Shown here: piece by piece, positions 35,776-44,097 of the stretch
How the letters are laid out: every line of letters starts with the position of its first letter
Numbering within the stretch: the first letter of the stretch is position 1
Assembly (NCBI GenBank): GCA_014960805.1
Contig: CP063163.1
Coordinates: 3,993,001-4,057,000 of the forward strand
DNA length: 64,000 nt
Direction: 5' to 3'
Origin: Cytobacillus suaedae
GTDB lineage: Bacteria; Bacillota; Bacilli; Bacillales; Bacillaceae_L
Made by a program: the position numbers and the translations under genes
Notes under the pieces: generated by a model
Told to the model about the DNA's origin: nothing
The model's database searches: none
The model's input: the letters and a program-made list of their open reading frames with translations, nothing else

Positions 35776-36621
35776 GTGAAGATGTGCAGAGCACTAGAAG
35801 TTTCTACAAGTGGCTATTATAAGTGGTTGAATAATCAGAACGGGCCTCAATCTGAGAAAAACGCATACCGATTGGAAATTCAGCAAAAAATTTGTAAGTC
35901 ATTTCATGAAAGTTTTGGGACTTATGGGAGTCCTAGAGTACACGCTGATTTGATTGAATGGGGCTATACTATCTCACAAAAGACAGTAGCACGCTTGATG
36001 AAAGAGATGGGTTTAACAGCTACACCAAAAGATAAGTACGTGGTTACTACAGATTCAATTCATGATTTATATATTTACCCTAATCTAGTAAATCGCCAAT
36101 TTAATGTAGAACAACCTAATCAGGTGTGGGTATCTGACATTACATATATTTGGACGATTGAAGGCTGGGTTTTTTTATCATCCATTATGGACTTATTTTC
36201 AAGGAAAATTGTAGGATGGAGTCTGGCTTCTCATATGAAAACTGAATTATCTCTACAAGCATTAAATATGGCGATTACAACAAGGCAGCCTGCCGAAGGG
36301 CTTATTCATCATTCAGATAGAGGTTCTCAATATTGTTCTAAGGGTTATATCGAAAGGTTAGAACAGAAAGATATTCAAATTAGTATGAGCAAGAAGGGCG
36401 ATCCATACGATAACGCTTGTATTGAGTCCTTTCATGCCACAATTAAGAAAGATTTGATTTATCGCAGACGTTTTACCACAAGAGCTGAAGCTATTAAAGC
36501 TATTAATTATTATATATCTAGTTTTTATAATGAAAAGAGAAAACACTCAACTTTGGGTAACTGTTCTCCTAATCAATATGAGAGAAAAAACCAAGAAATG
36601 GATTGGGAAATAGTATCATAA
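35776..36621 (+). CDS. IS3-family transposase OrfB, DDE catalytic domain
   Basis: 281 residues as a separate frame, but the frame is open back to the frameshift site at 35701 and reads HLREKPSVIYAFIQAHTDEN before it, so it is mainly made as the OrfAB fusion (35441-36621). rve integrase core with all three catalytic residues: D in VWVSDITYIW, D in HHSDRGSQYCS, E in DNACIESFHATIKKD. The element looks intact and possibly active. Confidence 0.9.
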   Translation: MKMCRALEVSTSGYYKWLNNQNGPQSEKNAYRLEIQQKICKSFHESFGTYGSPRVHADLIEWGYTISQKTVARLMKEMGLTATPKDKYVVTTDSIHDLYIYPNLVNRQFNVEQPNQVWVSDITYIWTIEGWVFLSSIMDLFSRKIVGWSLASHMKTELSLQALNMAITTRQPAEGLIHHSDRGSQYCSKGYIERLEQKDIQISMSKKGDPYDNACIESFHATIKKDLIYRRRFTTRAEAIKAINYYISSFYNEKRKHSTLGNCSPNQYERKNQEMDWEIVS

Positions 36622-36632
36622 AGAACCCATTT

Positions 36633-36680
36633 GGTGTTAAAAGTAATCAATCATGGTTTTGATTGATTACTTCTAACACC
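36633..36680. other. 20-bp stem hairpin at the 3' end of the IS
   Basis: GGTGTTAAAAGTAATCAATC (36633-36652) pairs with 36661-36680 with one mismatch across an 8-nt loop, 11 bp past the orfB stop. There is no T tail, so it is not a classical terminator. It may be an RNA stabiliser or block outward transcription. Confidence 0.6.
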
Positions 36681-36755
36681 TTACCAAACGAAGTGCGGTA
36701 GTGGTTTGATTTATAAATGTCTCTATTTTTAGTATCCACTTTCTTGACAGAAGAC

Positions 36756-37080
36756 CATTTTGTCCTTGAGAACCCTGCTCTAAGACTTTTCGTAGGCTTT
36801 TCAATGCATTTTGTCCTTGAGGACCCCGCTCTGAGACTTTTCGTAGGCTTTTCAATGCATTTTGTCCTTGAGGACCTCGCTCTAAGACTTTTCGAAGGCT
36901 TTTCAATGCATTTTGTCCTTGAGAACCCCACTCTGAGACTTTTCATATGCTTCTCTTTGCATTTTGTCTTTGAGGACCCCACTCTAAGACTTTTTTCGTA
37001 GGCTTTCCCCTGCACCTTGTACTTGAAAACACAGCTCAAAGACTTTTCGTATGCTTCTTACCTGCACCTTGCCCTGGAGA
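36756..37080. repeat. 51-bp direct repeat array, right part
   Basis: Units begin at 36759, 36810, 36861, 36912 and 36963 with an exact 51-bp period; two further degenerate units follow near 37016 and 37067 after a 2-bp insertion. Same sequence as the left array. Together they form one array of about 12-13 units that the IS has cut in two. Confidence 0.9.
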
Positions 37081-37111
37081 ACCCGAAATCATGAAAAAAT
37101 CCAGCGAGTTG

Positions 37112-37133
37112 GCCGCCAATTCCGGCGGCTTTT
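37112..37133. terminator. GC-rich hairpin followed by TTTT
   Basis: GCCGCC-AATTCC-GGCGGC followed by TTTTAA, 30 bp past the repeat array. It would terminate plus-strand transcripts leaving the array or IS. No gene ends directly before it. Confidence 0.5.
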
Positions 37134-37212
37134 AACAAAATTCATACAAACTGAGTAAATAGAATATCAAGCATAATAAACCATTCTTCCACCACCAACG
37201 TATCCCCTGGAA

Positions 37213-37297
37213 AAGAACTAAACAAACATTTGATCAACCACCTTTCCCCCATTCATACCAAGGACTTCAAATTTCCAATCAAACGTTTGTTTAAACC
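37213..37297. repeat. Dispersed palindromic element, copy 1
   Basis: ACTAAACAAACATTTGATCA (from 37217) and the oppositely oriented AATCAAACGTTTGTTTAAAC (from 37277) form the ends of an 80-85-bp inverted-repeat element. The second copy at 63238-63322 has the same end sequences and the same 64-bp distance between ACTAAAC and AAACGTTT. The rest of the 37081-37353 gap holds only terminators. Confidence 0.6.
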
Positions 37298-37312
37298 CAC
37301 GACACAAAAAAA

Positions 37313-37345
37313 GAGTGCCAAATCCCCTCCAGGGATTCAACACTC
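37313..37345 (-). terminator. Terminator of the polysaccharide operon
   Basis: GAGTG/CACTC and AATCCC/GGGATT arms between 37313 and 37345, with T7 on the minus strand (37312-37306). Confidence 0.87.
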
Positions 37346-37353
37346 CATTCACT

Positions 37354-38571
37354 CTAATGCTTTATATGCCTTAACAAATCATCCACAATACTCGACCATG
37401 AATATTCGGCTATTGCTAACTTCCGGCCATTTTCAGCTAGCTGCTTGTATTCCTCTTCAGACAGCTCCATTAACTTGCGGATTTCATTTGCAATCCCTTC
37501 TGGGTTTTCAGGAGGAGCAATCTTTCCACAATTGTGTTCTTCCAAGATGCTTGCACTCTCACCATCTCCACAGTACAACACAGGAGTACCTGTAGAAATT
37601 GCTGGGAATATCTTCGAAGGACGAGCCCCTTTAAACAGCTCAATGTTCCTTAAAGAGACAATACTATAATCCGAAATTGAAAAGATTTCAGGCATTTTTG
37701 AAACAGGAACAGATCCATAAAACGTTACATTTGAAAGATTTAGTTCTTCCTTCAACTTCAACAATTTATCCTTTTCCTGTCCGTCTCCAACAAATAGAAA
37801 GTGTACATTTGGATACTCATCTTTTAGAAGAGCTGCAGTTCGTAAAATGGAATCAAGTGCTTGAGCATACCCAAGCGCACCTGCATAAATAAATACCTTC
37901 TTACCTTCTAACCCGAGATCTTGAATAAGCCCTTCATGCTTTGGCATTGGCACAAAGAAGTCTGTATTTACCCCATTTGGTAAGAGGAATACATCTTCTT
38001 CCTTTTTTCCATGCTTAATCATGTAGTCTTTAATACCATCCGTTGCCGTAGCAATCTTCCAAGACTTTCGATATAAAAAGTGCTCCAGCCAAGTTGCCAG
38101 TTTTATAAAGGTCTTATTTTTCAGTATCCCTAGCTCCACAGCTGATTCAGGCCAAATGTCCGCAATATTAAAAACGAATTTAGCTCGTTTAAATTTTGCA
38201 GCAACATAGCCAGTTATCCCTAAAAACAAGGGTGGAGAATTACAAATGATAACATCTGTCGGCTTTGCTTTCCACATTGAATAAAACGAACTAAAAGTAA
38301 ATGAGAAATAAGAGGCTAGCCTTTTCCAAAAGCTTCCCTTAGGTGATGGATAAATCCATGATCGGTGAACAGGGATTCCATCATATTCCTCAAACTTGTA
38401 GCACATCCCTTTGTATTCCTCTGGAATAATACCATGTGGATGATGCGGAAATGCCGTTAGCACCTCAATCTGATGACCACGTTTTAGAAGTTCTTTACTT
38501 ACTTCATATACTCGTATTTGTGGTGCTCCCGTTTCTGGCGGAAAGTGTTGACATAGATAAATTACTCTCAT
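37354..38571 (-). CDS. Glycosyltransferase, GT4 family (WbuB-like)
   Basis: 405 residues. An N-terminal acceptor domain (MRVIYLCQHFPPETGAPQIR, IPVHRSWIYPSPKGSFWKR) is followed by a C-terminal GT-B donor domain with FIYAGALGYAQALD and the nucleotide-sugar region LFKGARPSKIFPAISTGTP. The opening is typical of WbuB-like transferases that add N-acetylated amino sugars in polysaccharide clusters. Last gene of the operon, followed by a terminator. Confidence 0.85.
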   Translation of the reverse strand: MRVIYLCQHFPPETGAPQIRVYEVSKELLKRGHQIEVLTAFPHHPHGIIPEEYKGMCYKFEEYDGIPVHRSWIYPSPKGSFWKRLASYFSFTFSSFYSMWKAKPTDVIICNSPPLFLGITGYVAAKFKRAKFVFNIADIWPESAVELGILKNKTFIKLATWLEHFLYRKSWKIATATDGIKDYMIKHGKKEEDVFLLPNGVNTDFFVPMPKHEGLIQDLGLEGKKVFIYAGALGYAQALDSILRTAALLKDEYPNVHFLFVGDGQEKDKLLKLKEELNLSNVTFYGSVPVSKMPEIFSISDYSIVSLRNIELFKGARPSKIFPAISTGTPVLYCGDGESASILEEHNCGKIAPPENPEGIANEIRKLMELSEEEYKQLAENGRKLAIAEYSWSSIVDDLLRHIKH

Positions 38572-38594
38572 TGTCTTACTCCAATCACAATTAG

Positions 38595-39461
38595 CTATTT
38601 CAATATTTGTCTTAAGTATTGCTCTAGTTTATCTTTTAAATCATCACGTTTTAGTGCGAAGTCAATGGATGCTTGTAAAAAGCCGAACTTATCACCAACA
38701 TCATAACGGTTACCTTTAATTACATAAGAGTAGATCGATTGTTCTTTTAATAGTGCATCGATCGCATCAGTAAGTTGGATCTCACCTTTTTTATCAGGCT
38801 GACCTTTCTCTAACAAATCAAAAATTTCTGGTGTTAATACATATCGACCAATGATTGCTTGAGTAGAAGGTGCTACTTCTATATCAGGTTTTTCTACAAG
38901 GCTATTTACTTTAAACAGTTCATCTTGTTGTTCTGAGTAGTCTACAATTCCATACTTATTTACTTCAGAACGAGGAACCTCATGTACACCTAAAATGCTT
39001 GATCCTACTTCGTTGTATTGGTCAATCATTTGTTTTAGAGCAGGTACCTCACTATCGATAATGTCATCTCCTAGTAAAACGGCAAAAGGTTCATTACCGA
39101 TAAACTTTTTAGCACATAGTACTGCATGACCAAGACCTAGTGGCTCTTTTTGACGAACATAATGAATGTCAACCATATTAGAAATGGATTCAACCACTTC
39201 AAGCATTTCTTTTTTTCCTGTTTTCTCTAAAAGTAACTCAAGTTCTACAGATTTATCGAAATGATCCTCGATTGCTCGTTTATTACGTCCAGTCACAATG
39301 ATAATATCTTCTATCCCAGACTTTACTGCTTCTTCAATGATAAATTGAATAGTAGGCTTATCAACGATTGGAAGCATTTCTTTTGGTTGTGCTTTTGTGG
39401 CAGGTAAAAATCTTGTACCTAAACCTGCTGCTGGTATGACCGCTTTTCTTACCTTTTTCAT
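38595..39461 (-). CDS. galU: UTP-glucose-1-phosphate uridylyltransferase
   Basis: 288 residues: VRKAVIPAAGLGTRFLPATK, PKEMLPIVDKPTIQFIIEEA, AVLLGDDIIDSEVPALKQM and the VEKPD loop, the full GtaB/GalU set. It makes UDP-glucose from glucose 1-phosphate and UTP. Inside the operon it would supply glucose residues for the polymer (glucose occurs in the known SbsC-type wall polymer of Geobacillus). Confidence 0.95.
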   Translation of the reverse strand: MKKVRKAVIPAAGLGTRFLPATKAQPKEMLPIVDKPTIQFIIEEAVKSGIEDIIIVTGRNKRAIEDHFDKSVELELLLEKTGKKEMLEVVESISNMVDIHYVRQKEPLGLGHAVLCAKKFIGNEPFAVLLGDDIIDSEVPALKQMIDQYNEVGSSILGVHEVPRSEVNKYGIVDYSEQQDELFKVNSLVEKPDIEVAPSTQAIIGRYVLTPEIFDLLEKGQPDKKGEIQLTDAIDALLKEQSIYSYVIKGNRYDVGDKFGFLQASIDFALKRDDLKDKLEQYLRQILK

Positions 39462-39464
39462 ATC

Positions 39465-40541
39465 TTATACCCCTTTCAGCGTCCGTCGGTATAACTCTAA
39501 CATTCCATTTGCGTTTTCCGTCCAGTTGTAGTTTTCTTTAACATGCTCGATTCCGGCTTCACCCATACGTTTTCGCAACTCTGCATCTTCAATTAAGGTA
39601 GTGAATTTAACAGCTAATGCCTCAGGATCCTCTTTAGGAACAACAAAGCCAGTCTTCCCTTCCTTCACAACCTCAGGTAATCCACCTACATTTGAAACAA
39701 CTGCTGGTACACCACATGCCATAGATTCAACAGCAGCTACACCGAAACTCTCACTATTTTCCGTGGAAGGAACTGCAAAAATATCAATTTTATTAATATA
39801 GGTTGGCACTTCATCATTAGGTACTCTGCCTGTAAAGGTCGTAACATCCTTAAGACCCAATTGTTCTACCATCTGTTCATATTCCGTACGTTGTGGACCA
39901 TCTCCAACAATTAAAAGGTTGGTATGTTTGTTATTAGCGTGGACAAGGGAAAAAGCTTTTATTAAATCAGCAATACCATATTTATCAGATAAAGCCTTAA
40001 CCGTACCGATGGTAACCGTATCATTATTATTATTTACGCTCGCAATCGGTTTGAACTTTTGAAGGTCCACACCAAAAGGAGTCACTTCTATCGGAACATT
40101 GATGTACTTTCTCGTTTCACCAGCCATCACATGACTCGTTGAGCAAATGACATCCGCTTTTTGTAGAGTAAACTCAACAATCCGTTTATTTATTGGATTT
40201 TGCTGAGGGAACTGATAAATGTCTCTTCCCCAAACCGAAACGTAAAATGGATGATAATTAGCTAATGCCCCAACGAAGCCATAACTCGACACATAATGAG
40301 CGTGAAGAATGTCAGGTTTGAATGTCGCAAGCTGTTTTTTTAGAGCAAATACACTCGAAATATACGATAATTTCCCGGGAAAAAGTTTTGGTAAAACATA
40401 CGTTTCGACTTCCTTCGCATTTTCCTCTGAGTAATGATCAGCAAATGTAACAACTTTGACCTCAATACCTTGCTTTTTATAAAATAATGCCCATTTATGT
40501 GTGTGAATTGATTTACTAGGAGCTAGTAATAATACCCTCAT
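39465..40541 (-). CDS. Glycosyltransferase, GT4 family
   Basis: 358 residues: MRVLLLAPSKSIHTHKW, HAHYVSSYGFVGALANYHPF, and the GT4 donor motif FAVPSTENSESFGVAAVESM with E-x7-E. GT-B fold, soluble or peripheral. It starts 4 nt inside the previous gene and ends 3 nt before galU, so it is tightly coupled. Sugar specificity unknown. Confidence 0.88.
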   Translation of the reverse strand: MRVLLLAPSKSIHTHKWALFYKKQGIEVKVVTFADHYSEENAKEVETYVLPKLFPGKLSYISSVFALKKQLATFKPDILHAHYVSSYGFVGALANYHPFYVSVWGRDIYQFPQQNPINKRIVEFTLQKADVICSTSHVMAGETRKYINVPIEVTPFGVDLQKFKPIASVNNNNDTVTIGTVKALSDKYGIADLIKAFSLVHANNKHTNLLIVGDGPQRTEYEQMVEQLGLKDVTTFTGRVPNDEVPTYINKIDIFAVPSTENSESFGVAAVESMACGVPAVVSNVGGLPEVVKEGKTGFVVPKEDPEALAVKFTTLIEDAELRKRMGEAGIEHVKENYNWTENANGMLELYRRTLKGV

Positions 40542-41650
40542 AGTGCCTCCTTGATAAGCGTGTTTTTCACTTTTTCAACCCGTGCAAGCCAAGAATGTTT
40601 CTCCATGAATGTTTCTTTTATATTTTTGGCATACTTTTCTTTGTTGGCAATCATATTGTTGATTGCATCAGCCATAGACTCTTTTTCATCCTTACAAATA
40701 GCACCGTACTGGCCGGATTCAATGAAGTGCTTTTGTGATGTACAATCTGTTGCCACAATTGGTAGTCCTGCAGACAAGTATTCAACTAGCTTAACCGGGA
40801 CTGAAAAATCGTAATATTCATTGCGGTAGCGAGGAATAAAGGCAAAGTCCATTTCCTTGTACAAGTCATCTAGCTTACACCCGCTAATATGCTTAACAGA
40901 AACGTTTAACTCCTCTATTCTGCTCCGTTTGTCTTGTGGTAATGATTGATACTCATCTTCCCTGCATACAACAGTGAGTTCACACAGATTGTCGCTTTCA
41001 TTCACTTTTTCGATCGCATCTAATAATAGATAGAGACCATAATCCTCATTATTGATTCCACCTACATATAGCCCTTGGTAAGGCTTTGTAGAGCCATAAT
41101 TATCATACTCCCCTGCCATCTTACCACCAGGTGGCAATTCAGTCATCGGACGATTAATATCTACGTAAGCACCCATCTCATTACTTGGTAAAAAGATGGT
41201 ATCAATGTATTTTTCATAAAACTTTTCTTCAAATCGATAGATTGATTTCATTATGAACTTTTTGATCCCTTTTAGAGGATAAAGCTCATCGAATTTCCAA
41301 TAGACATCTCTATAAAAAATACCAACAGGTACCTTTTTTCTTTTTAAAAAGGATAAAATCTCTCGGTCAATAAACGGTCTAGCAGGTTTATGACCCGGAT
41401 CAGTTAACCACAGTGGAATTGTTTGGTTTTCCATATAACAAAACCACAAATCTTCAAGAGCACCCTGTTGCGAAAGTTGCTTAAATTGCTTCTCTCTTTC
41501 AACAGTATTTCCATGTATGCAAATAATTTCAGCTTGCTCCTTTTCACCCCATTGCTTGAATGCTTTAAGCATTTCATGAGGGCGAACCTTTGATCCACTA
41601 TTTGCATTTTCAGCTAACTGAAACGGATAATACACGAGAACTTTTTTCAT
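40538..41650 (-). CDS. Glycosyltransferase, GT4-like
   Basis: 370 residues: KKVLVYYPFQLAENANSGSK, PHEMLKAFKQWG, YVGGINNEDYGLYLLLDA and VPVKLVEYLSAGLPIVATDC in the donor domain. A probable polymer glycosyltransferase working at the cytoplasmic membrane face. It directly follows the polymerase gene and overlaps the next transferase by 4 nt. Confidence 0.82.
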   Translation of the reverse strand: MKKVLVYYPFQLAENANSGSKVRPHEMLKAFKQWGEKEQAEIICIHGNTVEREKQFKQLSQQGALEDLWFCYMENQTIPLWLTDPGHKPARPFIDREILSFLKRKKVPVGIFYRDVYWKFDELYPLKGIKKFIMKSIYRFEEKFYEKYIDTIFLPSNEMGAYVDINRPMTELPPGGKMAGEYDNYGSTKPYQGLYVGGINNEDYGLYLLLDAIEKVNESDNLCELTVVCREDEYQSLPQDKRSRIEELNVSVKHISGCKLDDLYKEMDFAFIPRYRNEYYDFSVPVKLVEYLSAGLPIVATDCTSQKHFIESGQYGAICKDEKESMADAINNMIANKEKYAKNIKETFMEKHSWLARVEKVKNTLIKEAL

Positions 41651-41651
41651 A

Positions 41652-43022
41652 TTAATTCTCCCTAACTCTTTTAAAATAAGCTGTTAAATCTAGTCGGAAT
41701 CGGATAAATAATAGCATCCCAGTAAATAGGACGATAAGTATAAACCAGATTGGATTAAATAAAAAGTCCGCAAATCCTCCAACTAGTGTACGAGGAATAT
41801 TGATGGAAAAATAAATAAATAAACTCACAAACACCGGGTTTTTAGGTAGTCTTAAAAATGCGATATACACAGCTTGTATGACGAGGCCAATGTAAATGGT
41901 CGCAACTACAATACCTACATATCCAAAGTTTGCGTAAGCCTCTGCAACATAAAGGGTATTTAATACCCCACCCGTACCGTCTTCAATTCGTTGTGGGAAC
42001 GCCTGCTCCATCACCAATCGTGCAGAACGGACCTGTTCGACATCAAATAAGCCAACTAACATTCCAGGTAAACTTCTCCCCTGTAGAAACGGTAGGGATT
42101 CTCCAAAAATATTTAGATGGAGGAAGGTAGGTGATATCTGCGCAAAGATTAGACGTCCTATTGGACCAGTTGAAATTGATAAATACGATTCTATATTTGT
42201 AACACCTTGAATGAAAACATACATAACTAGTAATAGGGCAGTTGCCAACGTACCAATTACAAACACTTTCGTCGGTGTAAATTTCGTTTTTCCGATATAG
42301 ATACTTACTAACAAGAACATAATGACATAAAAGAAAATCGGCGATTTCGCAAGGTCGTATACACTAATTAGAACCGAGCATCCAAACAAGCCTAGAAATA
42401 GAATCTTCCATTTAAAATGTTCTGTTTTCACACTATATACATAAGCGATTAATGATAACAGTGGTGTAAGGGCAATAGCAAAGATGTTACGAACAAGTAC
42501 ATTGCCTGTGAAATTCCGTGCTGCTTCGATACGTAGCTTTGCTAGTTCTGCTGTATTACCTTTTAGTAGTTCTATAAGGGGAATTTGATTTGTTTTTAAC
42601 ATGGTATAAGCAACGGCTAACATACTAATAATAGCTAAAGTTGCAAAGAAAAAATAAAATTCAGTCCTCACACCAAAAGTCGGTTCAACCGGCTTTTTTA
42701 AATAGCCTTCAAATTCTTTTTTTGAATCAAAGCCTACTAATTTACTTAAGATGTACATTGTTAATGGTAAGAACACCATGACAAAACATATGACTAAGAA
42801 ACCAATCACACGATATTGTTCATGAGCTAACTTATTGATCATATAGTAATTGTCTTTGCCTAAAACAATAAATAAAGGACCAATAAAGGATGATACCAAT
42901 AAAGAATAATAGAAAATAATTGAGTTCAAATTTGGTTTTAAGATGGAAAGACTTCCAGATACTTTTTTAAAAAGTATCACAGAAGTCATCAATACGATAA
43001 ACCATATTAAAATATAAAGCAT
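41652..43022 (-). CDS. O-antigen-polymerase-like membrane protein (Wzy)
   Basis: 456 residues from ATG at 43022 (AGGTG, 6 nt); ATG/GTG codons 2-3 triplets earlier overlap the ribosome site. About 11 hydrophobic segments (e.g. MLYILIWFIVLMTSVILF, VIGFLVICFVMVFLPLTMY) with a large loop near residue 300, as in Wzy polymerases. The low-conservation family is called from topology and from its position between wbpI and the transferase genes. It would polymerise repeat units on the outer face of the membrane. Confidence 0.8.
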   Translation of the reverse strand: MLYILIWFIVLMTSVILFKKVSGSLSILKPNLNSIIFYYSLLVSSFIGPLFIVLGKDNYYMINKLAHEQYRVIGFLVICFVMVFLPLTMYILSKLVGFDSKKEFEGYLKKPVEPTFGVRTEFYFFFATLAIISMLAVAYTMLKTNQIPLIELLKGNTAELAKLRIEAARNFTGNVLVRNIFAIALTPLLSLIAYVYSVKTEHFKWKILFLGLFGCSVLISVYDLAKSPIFFYVIMFLLVSIYIGKTKFTPTKVFVIGTLATALLLVMYVFIQGVTNIESYLSISTGPIGRLIFAQISPTFLHLNIFGESLPFLQGRSLPGMLVGLFDVEQVRSARLVMEQAFPQRIEDGTGGVLNTLYVAEAYANFGYVGIVVATIYIGLVIQAVYIAFLRLPKNPVFVSLFIYFSINIPRTLVGGFADFLFNPIWFILIVLFTGMLLFIRFRLDLTAYFKRVREN

Positions 43023-43036
43023 AGTCATCACCTAGC

Positions 43037-44092
43037 TTATTTTCGGATAGCTTCTACAATTTTTCGTGACGCATTTCCATCTCCGAATACTAATTTATAA
43101 GATGGAGAAACCTCTTTATTTACTGCATCAATAATTTTATCAACATCTGTGCCTACAAGGATATTTGCTTCACCTTCTAGTGTCTCAACCCATTCTGTTT
43201 GCTCACGAACAGTAACACAAGGTACTTCCATAAAGTACGCTTCTTTTTGAACCCCACCTGAATCTGTAATGATTTTTTTCGCATTGCTTTCAAGTGTAAG
43301 CATGTCTAAATATCCAACTGGTTCAATAACTTTTAAATTAGGAATTTCATCAAGCTTTAAGCCGTAGCTTTCTAATTTATGTTTTGTACGTGGGTGAATT
43401 GGCCAAACTTTAAGTTCGTCAATTTTGTTAAATGCCTCTAAAATATTGTTAATTTTTTGCTCGTCATCTGTATTTTCAGCACGGTGAATCGTTATTAAAT
43501 GATATTGCTTTGACTCTAAACCATGCTTTGTTAAAATTTCTGAACCTTCATTCGCAAGCTTTTTATTATAAACAACAGCGTCATACATGACATCTCCAAC
43601 GTTAATAACATTGTGTGTGATGTTTTCGTTTGTAAGGTTTTCAATCGCTGTATCAGTTGGACAGAATAGATATTCTGAAACGTGGTCCGTCATAATACGA
43701 TTGATTTCTTCTGGCATTTTTTTATTAAAACTACGTAAACCAGCTTCAATGTGAACAACTGGAATGTGTAATTTAGCTGCAGCAAGAGCACCCGCTAATG
43801 TTGAATTTGTATCACCGTACACAAGAAGATAGTCTGGCTTTTCAGCAAGTAAGATTTCCTCAATTTGAGCTAACATATCTCCAGTTTGCTTTCCATGCGA
43901 GCCTGAACCAACACCAAGGTGGAAATCAGGTTTTGGAATATGTAATTCTTCAAAGAAGATATCTGACATATTTGCATCATAGTGCTGACCTGTATGGATA
44001 ATAAGCTCTTCATGCTCTTTACGTAGTTCACGAGAAACTGGAGCTGCTTTTATAAATTGAGGTCTTGCACCTAAAACCGTAATGAATTTCAT
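43037..44092 (-). CDS. wbpI: UDP-N-acetylglucosamine 2-epimerase family, probably WbpI type
   Basis: 351 residues from ATG at 44092 (AAAGGA, 8 nt); an ATG three codons earlier overlaps the previous stop. FITVLGARPQFIKAAPVSRE, IIHTGQHYDANMSDIFFEEL, LVYGDTNSTLAGALAAAKLH, HIEAGLRSFNKKMPEEINRI, ITDSGGVQKEAYF. TGQHYDANMSDIFFEEL resembles Pseudomonas WbpI (acts on UDP-2,3-diacetamido-glucuronic acid) more than MnaA/WecB, and wbpA, wbpB, wbpD and wbpE homologues are in the same operon. The product would be UDP-2,3-diacetamido-mannuronic acid. A plain UDP-GlcNAc 2-epimerase role cannot be excluded. Confidence 0.85.
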   Translation of the reverse strand: MKFITVLGARPQFIKAAPVSRELRKEHEELIIHTGQHYDANMSDIFFEELHIPKPDFHLGVGSGSHGKQTGDMLAQIEEILLAEKPDYLLVYGDTNSTLAGALAAAKLHIPVVHIEAGLRSFNKKMPEEINRIMTDHVSEYLFCPTDTAIENLTNENITHNVINVGDVMYDAVVYNKKLANEGSEILTKHGLESKQYHLITIHRAENTDDEQKINNILEAFNKIDELKVWPIHPRTKHKLESYGLKLDEIPNLKVIEPVGYLDMLTLESNAKKIITDSGGVQKEAYFMEVPCVTVREQTEWVETLEGEANILVGTDVDKIIDAVNKEVSPSYKLVFGDGNASRKIVEAIRK

Positions 44093-44097
44093 TACAT

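Larger units (their letters stand above)
35361..36756 (+). mobile_element. IS3-family insertion sequence inside the 51-bp repeat array
   Basis: Imperfect terminal inverted repeats match at 15 of 17: GTCTAAAAAGTGGATAC (35368-35384) against the complement of 36732-36748. Between them are orfA and orfB of an IS3 transposase. The 51-bp repeats break off on one side and resume on the other (CATTTT on both flanks), so the target was the array. Exact ends and target duplication are uncertain by about 10 bp. Confidence 0.85.

Noticed and set aside
36647-37039. Open frames on both strands across the right-hand 51-bp array
   Set aside because: Same reason as the left array; the frames shift at the 2-bp insertion near 36990 with no sign of selection for coding.
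43037-44092. Reading the 2-epimerase as MnaA for teichoic acid linkage-unit synthesis
   Set aside because: Possible from position in B. subtilis-like synteny, but TGQHYDANMSDIFFEEL and the wbpA/B/D/E neighbours point to the WbpI subtype.
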